Of a DNA stretch of 64,000 nucleotides, positions 26,592 through 35,611 are shown in pieces. Position numbers and translations under genes: made by a program. Numbering within the stretch: position 1 is the first letter of the stretch; each line of letters begins with the position of its first letter. Under the pieces are notes generated by a model. It worked only from the letters and a program-made list of their open reading frames with translations, was not told the DNA's origin and did not search any database. The DNA is from Pseudomonas sp. BP8 (GTDB taxonomy: Bacteria > Pseudomonadota > Gammaproteobacteria > Pseudomonadales > Pseudomonadaceae). Where the stretch lies: the NCBI RefSeq assembly GCF_017875955.1, contig NZ_JAGINK010000001.1, positions 4,246,501-4,310,500 on the forward strand. The letters run 5' to 3'.

Positions 26592-27920
26592 TCATAGCAC
26601 CCGCTTGATCAGAGGTTCGAGGCGGCTGTAGCGCAGGCGCTTGAGGAACTTGCGCACCTGCTGCGGATGGTCGCCCGCCTCGCCCAGTTCCGCGGCTGAA
26701 CGCAGCACCGGCGCATGGCGCCGAATACCCTGCAGTTCGGTCTCGCGCGGCTGCAGCCATTGCCCGTGCGGGTCATCGATCAACAGGCCATTCTCAAGGT
26801 CAAGGTTGAACCCGCGCGGGTTGAGGTTGTTGCCGGTGAGCAGGCTGTAGCGCTGGTCGATCCACAGCCCTTTGGCGTGGAACGTGTGCCCCGGATCGTT
26901 CCAGATCCGCAGCACCAGCTGGCCGCTGTCGATCGCCGCCTGACGGCGACGGACGAACGCCCGCAGGTTGTCTTCGTACAGGTAAGGCAGCACGGCGCTG
27001 GCGCTGAACGGCTGACCCGGCTCGACGTAGAAGTCGTTGGCAGTGCGGTGGCCGACGATGAACTCGACACCCACGCCACGCGCCAATGCCCGATCGATCT
27101 CGCCCATCACCACCCGTGGCGGGTTGAAGTATGGGGTACTGATGACAATCTGCGTCCGCGCTGCTGCCAGCAGTGAACAGACCGCGCGATTGAGCGGGTT
27201 GCCACGGCCGATGCCCAACAGCGGAATAACCCGCAAGCCTTCGCTGGCGGGGCTGTCTGGCAGCGGGTAGGTCATCCGCCGCAGGCGGGTGCGCAGACGC
27301 CGGATATCACTGCGCAGGCTGCGTGTGGTGGGTGGCGCAGGCAGGTCCAGACGCGGCGTGGCAGTGCTGGCCAGCACGTCGCGGACCAGTTCGACCATGG
27401 CGTCGGCCAGTGCCGGGCAGTCAAACAGGTGGTAGCGGTCGAGCCGATAGCGGTCGAAACGGTGCAGATAAACGTTGTTCAAGCTGGCACCGGTGTAGAT
27501 CACGCAGTCATCGATGACGCTGCCCTTCAGGTGCAGCACGCCGAACAGCTCGCGGGTCTGGACCGGTACGCCATGGATCACCACGTCGAGTCCGTGGAGC
27601 TCACGCTGCGCCTGGTACCAGGCAGCATTGCCCGGCTGCCGACCAGCACCGAGCAGACCGCGGCGTGCGCGGAACCAGTCGACGACGATGACGATGTGCA
27701 GTGACGGCCGCGCCGCCTTGGCCCGGTACAGCGCGTCCAGCACTTCCTGCCCTGCTTCGTCCTCCTGCAAGTAAAGGGCGACGATGACGATGCGCCGGGT
27801 CGCCGTGGCGATGCGCTCGAGCAGGCAGGTGCGGTACGCGGCGGCATCGGGAAGCACCTCGATGGCATGCGGCGCGAGGGCAAAGCCCTTATGGGGGACT
27901 GCCATGGATGTGCGAATCAA
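26592..27920 (-). CDS. pssA: PLD-family CDP-diacylglycerol-serine O-phosphatidyltransferase
   Basis: A 442-residue enzyme of the phospholipase D superfamily that makes phosphatidylserine, precursor of phosphatidylethanolamine. Both HKD half-sites are present: HLKGSVID near residue 150 and HAKGLWID near 355, followed by NNLNPRG. Length and the C-terminal VRKFLKRLRYSRLEPLIKRVL region agree with the E. coli-type enzyme. A TTG at 27920 is preceded by a full AGGAGGTG at ideal 6-base spacing, which decides the start. The ATG at 27905 is five codons inside, and the longer frame upstream lacks such a site. Confidence 0.88.
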   Translation of the reverse strand: MIRTSMAVPHKGFALAPHAIEVLPDAAAYRTCLLERIATATRRIVIVALYLQEDEAGQEVLDALYRAKAARPSLHIVIVVDWFRARRGLLGAGRQPGNAAWYQAQRELHGLDVVIHGVPVQTRELFGVLHLKGSVIDDCVIYTGASLNNVYLHRFDRYRLDRYHLFDCPALADAMVELVRDVLASTATPRLDLPAPPTTRSLRSDIRRLRTRLRRMTYPLPDSPASEGLRVIPLLGIGRGNPLNRAVCSLLAAARTQIVISTPYFNPPRVVMGEIDRALARGVGVEFIVGHRTANDFYVEPGQPFSASAVLPYLYEDNLRAFVRRRQAAIDSGQLVLRIWNDPGHTFHAKGLWIDQRYSLLTGNNLNPRGFNLDLENGLLIDDPHGQWLQPRETELQGIRRHAPVLRSAAELGEAGDHPQQVRKFLKRLRYSRLEPLIKRVL

Positions 27921-28092
27921 ACGGTTCACCTCCTGTTTCGTGTGTTTGCCGGCATGCACCCTGCGTTCCGGGCGGTGCACGCAGGGTGTAGTATCAGGCT
28001 CGGCCACGACCCATCATAACAAGAACAGCAGCAGGCTCGACGTTCTCACTGCCCCTGATGAACCCAGCTCAGCGTGCCCAGGAAGATCGCAC

Positions 28093-29070
28093 ATGGTCCA
28101 GACCTCCGCTCAACCGCCCAGGACATTCGGCTTCCTGGTGATGCCCAACTTCACCACCATCGGCCTCGCCTCGGCGGTGGAAACCCTGCGCATGGCCAAC
28201 CTGGCCGCCTGCCGCACCCTCTACCGCAGCGTGCTGATCGCCGTCAGCAGCGAGCCGGTGACCGCCAGCAACGGCATGCGCATCCTGCCTGACCACAGCA
28301 TCGCCGACGCGCCGGCGCTCGATGCGCTGTTCGTGGTCGGCGCCAACCCGATCGTCAGCGACCGCAGCAGCCGCACCCTGATCGACTGGTTGCGCCAACT
28401 CGCCCGGCACCAGGTGGCGCTGGGCGGTATCTGCACCGGCAGCCACCTGCTGGCCCGGGCCGACCTGCTCAAGGGTTACCGCTGCACGATTCACTGGGAA
28501 GACATCGAGGCGCTGAAGGCGCGTTTCCCCGGCATCGTCATTTCCAACCAGCTGTTCGAACTGGACCGCGATCGCTACACCTGCTCCGGCGGCGTGGCGG
28601 CCATGGACATGATGCTGCAACTGGTGGCGCGTCAGCCCGATGGCGCCGAGATCGCCGCAAAGGCGGCTGAACTGCTGCTGTGCGACCGCGTGCGCGGCGA
28701 GCGCGAACGCCAGCGGGTGCCGCTGCGCACCCGGCTCGGCAGCGGTCAGCCGAAGCTCAGCCAGGTGGTGGCGATCATGGAGGCGAATCTGGAGGAACCA
28801 TTGGGTCTGGAGGAGCTGGCTGCATTCAACGAAGTGACCGTGCGCCAGCTCGAGCGGCTGTTCCACAAGTACCTGGGGCGCACGCCCAGCCAGTATTACC
28901 TGGAGCTGCGCCTGTCACGGGCGCGCGAGCTGTTGTTGCGCAGTGACGCGCAGGTCAGGGAGATCGCCCTGGCCTGCGGCTTCACCTCGCCGGCGCATTT
29001 TTCCAAGAGCTACAGCCGCTTCTTTGGCCTCTCGCCGCTGGGCGAGCGCCGGCAGGCGTCCTTGCACTGA
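28093..29070 (+). CDS. cahR: GlxA/AraC-family regulator of creatine catabolism
   Basis: A 325-residue regulator with an N-terminal DJ-1/PfpI-like domain (FGFLVMPNFTTIGLASAVETL; nucleophile-elbow region GGICTGSHLLA) and a C-terminal AraC-type double helix-turn-helix (LGLEELAAFNEVTVRQLERLF, VREIALACGFTSPAHFSKSY). This is the group that includes GbdR and CdhR. The ATG at 28093 is preceded by AGGA. It is convergent with an MFS gene and next to creatinase, the arrangement I recall for P. putida CahR, a regulator of creatine use. The symbol rests on that context. Confidence 0.82.
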   Translation: MVQTSAQPPRTFGFLVMPNFTTIGLASAVETLRMANLAACRTLYRSVLIAVSSEPVTASNGMRILPDHSIADAPALDALFVVGANPIVSDRSSRTLIDWLRQLARHQVALGGICTGSHLLARADLLKGYRCTIHWEDIEALKARFPGIVISNQLFELDRDRYTCSGGVAAMDMMLQLVARQPDGAEIAAKAAELLLCDRVRGERERQRVPLRTRLGSGQPKLSQVVAIMEANLEEPLGLEELAAFNEVTVRQLERLFHKYLGRTPSQYYLELRLSRARELLLRSDAQVREIALACGFTSPAHFSKSYSRFFGLSPLGERRQASLH

Positions 29071-29088
29071 GCCACACCCCTCAAACGG

Positions 29089-30444
29089 CTAATCGCGCAG
29101 TGGCCGATGCGCTGTCTCGCGGCATGCCAGCATCGCCACCAGGGCCACCACAGCCGCCGCCAGGAGGTAACCCGCCGGCGCCAGCTTGCTGCCGGTGACC
29201 TGGATCAGCCAGGTGGCGATGAACGGCGCGGTGCCGCCAAACAGCGCATTGGCGATGTTGAAGCTCAAGGCAAAACCGCTGAAGCGCACCCGGGTCGGAA
29301 AGATCTCCGCCAGCAGGCAGGGCAAGGTGCCGTCGTTCATTGCCAGCATCGCCCCGAACAGGATCTGGATGGCCAGGATCACCAGCAGCGGCTGCTGGTC
29401 AAGCAGGCTGAACAGCGGCACGGTCAGCCCCAGGAACAGCAGTGAGGCGATGATCAGCATGGCCTTGCGACCAAAGTGGTCGGACAGCCGCCCCATCAGG
29501 AAGATCAGCCCGATGTAGGTGGCCAGCGACACGGTCGAGGCAATGAACGAGTCACGCTCGCTCATGCCCATTTCAGTCGACAGGTAGGTCGGCATGTAGC
29601 TGAGCAGCAGGTAGAACGCCACGGCGTTCAGGCAGGTCACGCCGATGCCGATCAACAGGCTGCGCCGGTGCGAGGTGAGCAGCTCGCGAATCGGTGCCGG
29701 GATGGCGCCGCCCTTGTGTTCCAGACGCTGCTCCATTTCGAGGAACTTGGGCGTGTCCTGCAGGCTCATGCGGATATAGCGCCCGACCAGGCCGAACGGC
29801 GCCGCCAGCAGGAACGGCAAGCGCCAGCCCCAGTCATGAAGCTGCTGGCTGCTGAGCAGCTCATGCAAGGTGGCGACGAACGCCGCGCCAAACAGCAGCC
29901 CCGCGGCGGTGCTGGCCGGCACGATACTGGTGTACAGCCCGCGCCGCCCGGCGGGCGCGTATTCGGCCAGAAACGCCGCGGCGCCGGCGTACTCGCCCGA
30001 CGCCGAGAAGCCCTGCACCAGGCGGATCAGCAGCAACAGCGCCGGGGCCCACAGGCCGATCTGCGCATGCCCCGGGAGGATGCCGATGCAGAACGTCGAC
30101 ACCGACATGATCAGGATCGACCACGACAGCGCATTGCGCCGGCCATGACGGTCGCCGAAATGTCCCCAGACCACCCCACCCAGCGGGCGGACGATGAACG
30201 ACAGGGCAAACACGGCGAACGTCGCCAACAGGCCGGTGGTCTTGTCGGCGTCGGGAAAGAAGGTCGCGGCGATGATGGTCGCCAGGTAGCCATAGGCGGC
30301 GTAGTCGAACCACTCGACGAAGTTGCCCATGAAGCTCGCCCTGGCGGCCTTGCGCAGGGCTTGGCGTTCGCTGTGGGCGCCGCTGAGGTCGGGGGTGGGT
30401 TGGGAAAGATTGAGCGGCACTGCGGAATCTGCAGCGTGGGACAT
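29089..30444 (-). CDS. MFS transporter, probable creatine carrier
   Basis: A 451-residue metabolite:H+ symporter with twelve membrane segments. The start of the transport domain (ASFMGNFVEWFDYAAYGYL), GDRHGRRN and EYAGAAAFLAEYAP resemble the MFS protein at 17809. The ATG at 30444 is preceded by AGAGGG at 8 bases. The upstream frame adds only leader. The gene follows creatinase on the same strand, with a 128-bp gap holding a strong hairpin. Location between creatinase and its probable regulator makes creatine the likely substrate, by inference. Confidence 0.85.
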   Translation of the reverse strand: MSHAADSAVPLNLSQPTPDLSGAHSERQALRKAARASFMGNFVEWFDYAAYGYLATIIAATFFPDADKTTGLLATFAVFALSFIVRPLGGVVWGHFGDRHGRRNALSWSILIMSVSTFCIGILPGHAQIGLWAPALLLLIRLVQGFSASGEYAGAAAFLAEYAPAGRRGLYTSIVPASTAAGLLFGAAFVATLHELLSSQQLHDWGWRLPFLLAAPFGLVGRYIRMSLQDTPKFLEMEQRLEHKGGAIPAPIRELLTSHRRSLLIGIGVTCLNAVAFYLLLSYMPTYLSTEMGMSERDSFIASTVSLATYIGLIFLMGRLSDHFGRKAMLIIASLLFLGLTVPLFSLLDQQPLLVILAIQILFGAMLAMNDGTLPCLLAEIFPTRVRFSGFALSFNIANALFGGTAPFIATWLIQVTGSKLAPAGYLLAAAVVALVAMLACRETAHRPLRD

Positions 30445-30518
30445 GACGGGTACCCTCTGTTCTTGTAATTGATGGCAGGGTTGAACGGTCATTCGGGGGC
30501 GATCTTGTTATGAGGTAC

Positions 30519-30551
30519 GGCGCTTTCGCGGGGCAACCCCGCGAAAGTGCC
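30519..30551. terminator. Strong hairpin between creatinase and MFS genes
   Basis: A 15-bp stem (30519-30533 with 30537-30551, one G-T pair, CAA loop) with core CGCGGGG. There is no T-run, and it looks like a solo REP palindrome. It may attenuate or stabilise the creatinase-MFS transcript. Confidence 0.55.
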
Positions 30552-30572
30552 AAGGTGCTGCAGGTGCAGGAG

Positions 30573-31784
30573 CTACTTGCGGATGATGTTGTGCTCCGGG
30601 CCGTAAGGGAAATGGGTGATGTTCTCGGCGCCCTGGTCATTGACGATGAGGATGTCGTGCTCGCGATAGCCGCCGGCACCCGGACGCCCTTCGGGCAGCA
30701 TGATCATCGGCTCGATCGACACCACCATGCCGGGCTCCAACACCGTGTCGATGTCCTCGCGCAGCTCCAGGCCAGCCTCGCGGCCGTAATAATGGCTGAG
30801 GGTGCCGAATGAGTGGCCGTAGCCAAAGGTGCGGTACTGCAACAGGTCATGGCGCAAGAAGATCTCGTTCAGCTCGCGGGCGATGTCGCAGCAGCGCATG
30901 CCCGGCTTGACCAGCTTGAGTCCGGCTTCGTGGACCTCGACGTTGGCCTGCCACAGGCGTAGATGATCGTCCGGGCAATGCCCAAGGAACAGCGTGCGTT
31001 CCAGCGCCGTGTAGTAGCCGGCGATCATCGGGAAGCAGTTGAGGCTGAGGATCTCGCCGGCATTGACCTTGCGGCTGGTCACCGGGTTGTGTGCACCGTC
31101 GGTGTTGATCCCGGACTGGAACCAGGTCCAGGTATCCATCAGCTCGCCGTCGGGGAAGCTGCGGGCGATTTCGCGCACCATCGCCTGGGTCGCATGCAGC
31201 GCCACCTCGTACTCCGGGACCTGCTCGCGCAGAGCCTCGACCACCGCCGCCCCACCGATGTCGGCGACCCGCGCACCATGGCGGATCAAGGCTTGCTCTT
31301 CGGCCGACTTGATCATGCGCATACGCATGCACGGGGCGCCGATGTCGACCAGTTCGGCCTTGGGGTAGCAGGCGGCGAGCTTGGCGTGGTTCTGCAGGTT
31401 GAGGTGGTCGAACTCGACGCCGACGCGCGATGCGCCCGGTAGCGCCTGTTGGATGGCGACGAAATAGTTGTCGCGCTGCCAGTCGGTGTAGACGATGTTG
31501 TCGGTGCCCACCGTGCGCCGCCAGGGCTGGCCGCCGTCGATGTTGGCGCTGATCGAGACAACCTTGTCGTGGGTTACCACAAGGGCGTAGGGGCGGCCGA
31601 ACGAGCAGTAAAGAAAGTCGCTGTAGTAGTTGACGTTGTGGTAGGAGGTGAAGACTGCGGCCTCGATGTCCTGCTCGGCCATGTAGGCACGCAGCCGGGC
31701 ATGGCGGGCTGCGTATTCCTGGGTGGAAAACGTCGGTTTGGCCTTCTCGCCATTGCGGATCTTCAAGGTCTGGGGCATTTGCAT
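30573..31784 (-). CDS. creA: Creatinase (creatine amidinohydrolase)
   Basis: A 403-residue enzyme that hydrolyses creatine to sarcosine and urea. It has the pita-bread fold of M24 peptidases but without the metal. The sequence follows the well-known P. putida creatinase closely: same length, FTSYHNVNYYSDF near residue 46, CMRMRMIKS near 152 and the catalytic His232 in TDGAHNPV. Also present are TFGYGHSFGTLSHYYGREAG and the C-terminal GPEHNIIRK. AAGGAA lies 8 bases before the ATG. No creatininase or sarcosine-degrading gene lies in the window. Induction by the nearby GlxA/AraC regulator is expected. Confidence 0.93.
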   Translation of the reverse strand: MQMPQTLKIRNGEKAKPTFSTQEYAARHARLRAYMAEQDIEAAVFTSYHNVNYYSDFLYCSFGRPYALVVTHDKVVSISANIDGGQPWRRTVGTDNIVYTDWQRDNYFVAIQQALPGASRVGVEFDHLNLQNHAKLAACYPKAELVDIGAPCMRMRMIKSAEEQALIRHGARVADIGGAAVVEALREQVPEYEVALHATQAMVREIARSFPDGELMDTWTWFQSGINTDGAHNPVTSRKVNAGEILSLNCFPMIAGYYTALERTLFLGHCPDDHLRLWQANVEVHEAGLKLVKPGMRCCDIARELNEIFLRHDLLQYRTFGYGHSFGTLSHYYGREAGLELREDIDTVLEPGMVVSIEPMIMLPEGRPGAGGYREHDILIVNDQGAENITHFPYGPEHNIIRK

Positions 31785-31930
31785 GATCGCTGTTCCTTAT
31801 CGTTGTGAGCACGCTGTTCAGGCCGGCCGCCTGAGATGCATTGCAACAGAACGATGCTGCGATCTTTTGTATCTATCCGACCTGGAATTGGCGAAATGGT
31901 AATTTCGACCACGTTGAATGGCCCGGGCTT

Positions 31931-32049
31931 TGCCCGTGTTCGCGGGACAAGCCCGCTCCTACAGAGTCAGGCGGTGCAGCCCAGATCCGGGTCTGCACGA
32001 TCCCTGTAGGAGCGGCCTCGTGTCGCGAAAGGGCTGCACAGCAGCCCCA
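31931..32049. repeat. REP (31931-31965) and hybrid REP (32004-32049)
   Basis: An inverted CTGTAGGAGCGGGCTTG REP is followed by a hybrid unit that starts CTGTAGGAGCGGCC and ends in the CGCGAAAGGGCTGC type, with hairpin GGGCTGC ... GCAGCCC. It lies between the end of katG and the creatinase promoter. The remaining 31785-31930 should hold that promoter; no clear sigma-54 or sigma-70 box could be fixed. Confidence 0.8.
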
Positions 32050-32078
32050 GCAGTCTCAAGCCAAACGCGACGCCCGGA

Positions 32079-34337
32079 CTACACCCGGCGATCCAGGTCG
32101 AAGCGGTCGAGCTCCATCACCTTGACCCAAGCAGCAATGAAGTCCTTGACGAACTTTTCGTTGCCATCGCTGCTGCCATACACCTCGCTCAATGCCCGCA
32201 ACTGGGCATGCGAGCCGAATACCAGATCAACCCGGGTGGCCGTCCACTTGCCCTGACCGGTCTTGCGATCACGCCCCTCGAAGGTTTCGTTGTCGCCCGA
32301 GGTCGGCTTCCACTCCACGCCCATATCCAGCAGATTGCGGAAGAAGTCGTTGCTCAGTTGCCCCGGCTTGTCGGTGAACACCCCATGCTGGCTGCCGCCA
32401 TGGTTGGCGCCAAGCACACGCAGGCCGCCGATCAGCACGGTCAGCTCCGGTGCGGTCAGGGTCAGCAGTTGCGCCTTGTCCAGCAACAGCCGCTCTGCCT
32501 TGACGCTGTAAGCACCCTTGGAGAAATTGCGGAAACCATCGGCCAGCGGCTCCAGCACGCCAAACGACTCGACGTCGGTCTGCTCCTGCGAGGCATCCAC
32601 CCGCCCGCCACGGAACGGCACGCTGAGCGTGTGCCCTGCGTCCTTGGCGGCTTTTTCTACTGCGGCAGTCCCACCGAGCACGATCAGGTCGGCCAACGAC
32701 ACCTGTTTGCCGCCCGCAGCGAACTCACTGCGAACCTTCTCCAGCGCTGCCAGTACCTTGTCCAGTTGCTCAGGCTGGTTGGCCGCCCAGAACTTCTGCG
32801 GTGCCAGGCGCAGCCGGCCGCCGTTGGCGCCACCGCGTTTGTCGGAACCGCGGAAGGTCGAGGCTGACGCCCAGGCCGTGGATACCAGTTCGGCAACACT
32901 CAGGCCCGAGGCAAGGAGCTTGGCTTTGAGGTCGGCAATGTCCTGCTCGCCCAGCGCAGGCTGATCAGCCTTGGGCAGCGGATCTTGCCAGAGCAGTTCT
33001 TCTTGAGGCATTTCCGGCCCCAGGTAACGTGCCAGCGGGCCCATATCGCGGTGGATCAGCTTGTACCAGGCACGGGCGAAAGCGTCGGCCAACTGCTCGG
33101 GGTTGTCCTTGAAGCGGCGTGCGATTGGCTCGTAGATCGGGTCGAAACGCAGCGCCAGGTCAGAGGTGAGCATGGAGGGTGCGTGGCGTTTGCTCGGGTC
33201 ATGGGCATCGGGGATCTGCCCGGCACCGTCGCCATTCTTTGGCTGCCACTGATGGGCGCCTGCGGGGCTCTTGGTCAGCTCCCAGTCGAAGCGGAAGAGG
33301 TTTTCCAGGTACTCGTTGCTCCAACGGGTCGGGGTCGACGTCCAGGTCACTTCAAGGCCGCTGGTGATGGTATCGCCGCCCTTGCCGGTGCCGAACGTGT
33401 TGTGCCAGCCAAAGCCTTGCTGCTCAAGCCCGGCGGCTTCCGGCTCGGCGCCGACGTTGTCGGCCGGGCCGGCACCGTGGGTCTTGCCGAAGGCATGGCC
33501 GCCGGCGATCAGGGCCACGGTTTCTTCATCATTCATGGCCATGCGGCCGAAGGTCTCGCGGATGTCCTTGCCCGACGCGATCGGGTCGGGGTTGCCTTCG
33601 GGGCCTTCCGGGTTGACGTAGATCAGGCCCATCTGCACCGCCGCCAGCGGGTTTTCCAGGTTGCGCCCGCCGTCGGTACGGCTTTGCTCCTCGCCATGCT
33701 TGGCGGGTTCTGCCACCAGGTCACCCTGGCCGGGTGCCTGGGCCTTGCCATAGCGAGTGTCACCGCCCAGCCAGACCTTTTCCGAACCCCAGTAGACGTC
33801 TTCGTCCGGCTCCCAGACATCGGCGCGGCCGCCCGAGAAACCGAAGGTCTTGAAGCCCATTGACTCGAGGGCGACGTTACCGGTGAGCACGATCAGGTCG
33901 GCCCAGGAGATCTTGTTGCCGTACTTCTGCTTGATCGGCCACAGCAGGCGCCGGGCCTTGTCCAGGCTGACGTTGTCTGGCCAGCTGTTGAGCGGGGCGA
34001 AGCGCTGCTGACCGGCGCCGGCGCCGCCGCGGCCATCGCCGATCCGATAGGTGCCGGCGCTGTGCCAGGCCATGCGAATGAACAACGGGCCGTAGTGGCC
34101 GAAGTCGGCCGGCCACCAGTCCTGCGAATCGGTCATCAGGGCGGTAAGGTCTTGCTTCAGGGCCTGGAAATCGAGGCTCTTGAACGCCTTGGCGTAGTCG
34201 AAGTCCGCGTCCATCGGATCGGACTTGTCTGAATGCTGGTGAAGAATCTTCAGGTTGAGCTGGTCAGGCCACCAGTCACGGTTGGTGGTGCCGCCACCTG
34301 CGGTTTGATGGAACGGGCATTTCGATTCGTTCGACAT
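32079..34337 (-). CDS. katG: Catalase-peroxidase KatG
   Basis: A 752-residue haem enzyme that removes hydrogen peroxide by catalase and peroxidase reactions. The distal pocket RMAWHSAGTYR supplies Arg, Trp and His. The Met-Tyr-Trp adduct needed for catalase activity is complete: the Trp above, the Tyr of GLIYVNPEGPEG and the Met of ETFGRMAMNDEE. The proximal His is in IAGGHAFGKTHGAG. The second, haem-free repeat domain follows, and length is normal. It starts at the ATG at 34337 with AAAGG nine bases upstream. It is divergent from a LysR-type gene that is not OxyR-like in its N-terminus. Confidence 0.96.
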   Translation of the reverse strand: MSNESKCPFHQTAGGGTTNRDWWPDQLNLKILHQHSDKSDPMDADFDYAKAFKSLDFQALKQDLTALMTDSQDWWPADFGHYGPLFIRMAWHSAGTYRIGDGRGGAGAGQQRFAPLNSWPDNVSLDKARRLLWPIKQKYGNKISWADLIVLTGNVALESMGFKTFGFSGGRADVWEPDEDVYWGSEKVWLGGDTRYGKAQAPGQGDLVAEPAKHGEEQSRTDGGRNLENPLAAVQMGLIYVNPEGPEGNPDPIASGKDIRETFGRMAMNDEETVALIAGGHAFGKTHGAGPADNVGAEPEAAGLEQQGFGWHNTFGTGKGGDTITSGLEVTWTSTPTRWSNEYLENLFRFDWELTKSPAGAHQWQPKNGDGAGQIPDAHDPSKRHAPSMLTSDLALRFDPIYEPIARRFKDNPEQLADAFARAWYKLIHRDMGPLARYLGPEMPQEELLWQDPLPKADQPALGEQDIADLKAKLLASGLSVAELVSTAWASASTFRGSDKRGGANGGRLRLAPQKFWAANQPEQLDKVLAALEKVRSEFAAGGKQVSLADLIVLGGTAAVEKAAKDAGHTLSVPFRGGRVDASQEQTDVESFGVLEPLADGFRNFSKGAYSVKAERLLLDKAQLLTLTAPELTVLIGGLRVLGANHGGSQHGVFTDKPGQLSNDFFRNLLDMGVEWKPTSGDNETFEGRDRKTGQGKWTATRVDLVFGSHAQLRALSEVYGSSDGNEKFVKDFIAAWVKVMELDRFDLDRRV

Positions 34338-34573
34338 CTGTGGGTACCTTTGGGTCGGGTTCTATCCAGATTTGCGGTCTAAGCCAGTTTGCTCAGCCGA
34401 GCACGTATGCTCATGCCTACCCCTCATCAGGTCTGTCGGTCTGTGCCGACACGGGCTTGCGAAACTGACACCACGCGGCATCGACGGTCTTGCACGCAAG
34501 TGCTGATCAACCGCTCACGCCGACTTTGAGCAAGGCCAGAGTCAAGACTAGCCGAGCTGCGGCAGACTTCTAA

Positions 34574-34588
34574 TAGATCCACTATTGA
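34574..34588. promoter_or_regulatory. T-N11-A palindrome before the LysR gene
   Basis: AATAG-ATCCA-CTATT is a perfect 5-5-5 inverted repeat of the T-N11-A form used by LysR-type regulators. It lies 103 bp before the LysR start in the 353-bp region divergent from katG. It may mediate self-control. Nothing else definite was seen in that region. Confidence 0.5.
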
Positions 34589-34690
34589 GCGGCGATAGCC
34601 TGGCTCTGTCAGCGCACATCGGTACAAGCCAGTTGGCCCGCCACGTGCTTGAATATGACGCCACGACTGCCGCCCAAGAGCCCCTGCCCC

Positions 34691-35599
34691 ATGAACCGCA
34701 ACGACCTGCGCCGCGTCGACATGAACCTGCTGGTGGTGTTCGAAGCCCTGATGATCGAGCGCAACCTGACCCGTGTCGGCGAAAAACTGTTTATTACCCA
34801 GCCCACCGTCAGCGCCGCCCTCGCCCGCCTGCGCGACCTGTTCGACGATCCGCTGCTGATCCGCAACGGCCGGGCCATGGAACCCACCCCGCGGGCGATG
34901 CAGATCTTCTCTGAACTGGCGCCGGCGATGGATGTGATTTCCGCGGCGATCAGCCGGGCCAAGGCGTTCGAGCCGGCGAGCAGTTGCAACGTGTTCCGCC
35001 TGGGGCTGTCGGACGATGCCGAGTTCGGCCTGTTCCCCGACCTGCTGCAGGCGCTGCGCGAGGAAGCGCCGCAGATCAGCGTGGTGGTGCGCCGGGCCAA
35101 CTTCCTGCTGATGCCTGGCCTGCTCGCCTCTGGGGAGATCTCGGTGGGGGTCAGCTATACCACTGACCTGCCGGCCAACGCCAAGCGTCGCAAGCTGCGC
35201 AACATCGGCGTGCGGGTGCTGCGTGCGGACAACCGCCCAGGCCCACTGACACTCGACGAATACTGCGCCCGGCCGCACGTGATGGTGTCGTTCTCGGGCG
35301 ACATGAGCGGCAACATCGACCTTGATCTGGCGCGTATCGGCCGCTGCCGCAAAGTGGTGTTGGCGGTACCGCAATTCGGCAGCCTGCGGGCCCTGCTGCG
35401 CAACACCGAGCTGATCGCCACCGTGCCGGACTATGCGGCTTGCGCCCTGGCCGATGACGCCAGCCTGCGTGCCGACCCGGCTCCCTTCGACATCAGTGAA
35501 GCGGAGTTGTCGATGGCCTGGAGCAGCGCCCATGACAACGATCCGGCCGAGCGCTGGTTGCGCGAACGGATCCTGCAGTTCATGGCGCGCGACCAGTAG
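34691..35599 (+). CDS. LysR-family transcriptional regulator
   Basis: A 302-residue regulator. The N-terminal helix-turn-helix reads LTRVGEKLFITQPTVSAALARLRDLFDDPLLIR, and RRVDMNLLVVFEALM at the start is the pattern of the NodD/NahR/SyrM branch. The ligand-binding part follows (RLGLSDDAEFGLFPDLLQAL). The ATG at 34691 was chosen because the family normally begins a few residues before the RRVDMNLL segment. A TTG at 34649 would add a leader. The target is unknown. Possible partners are the divergent katG and the convergent EamA exporter. Confidence 0.85.
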   Translation: MNRNDLRRVDMNLLVVFEALMIERNLTRVGEKLFITQPTVSAALARLRDLFDDPLLIRNGRAMEPTPRAMQIFSELAPAMDVISAAISRAKAFEPASSCNVFRLGLSDDAEFGLFPDLLQALREEAPQISVVVRRANFLLMPGLLASGEISVGVSYTTDLPANAKRRKLRNIGVRVLRADNRPGPLTLDEYCARPHVMVSFSGDMSGNIDLDLARIGRCRKVVLAVPQFGSLRALLRNTELIATVPDYAACALADDASLRADPAPFDISEAELSMAWSSAHDNDPAERWLRERILQFMARDQ

Positions 35600-35611
35600 C
35601 CAGCAAGCTGG

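Noticed and set aside
31785..31930. Possible sigma-54 promoter before creatinase
   Set aside because: A TTGCA is present, but no GG-containing -24 element lies at the right distance.
34427..35533. Long minus-strand frame opposite the LysR gene
   Set aside because: It is the antisense shadow of a clear LysR gene with helix-turn-helix. Its translation is rich in His, Arg and Gln without domains.
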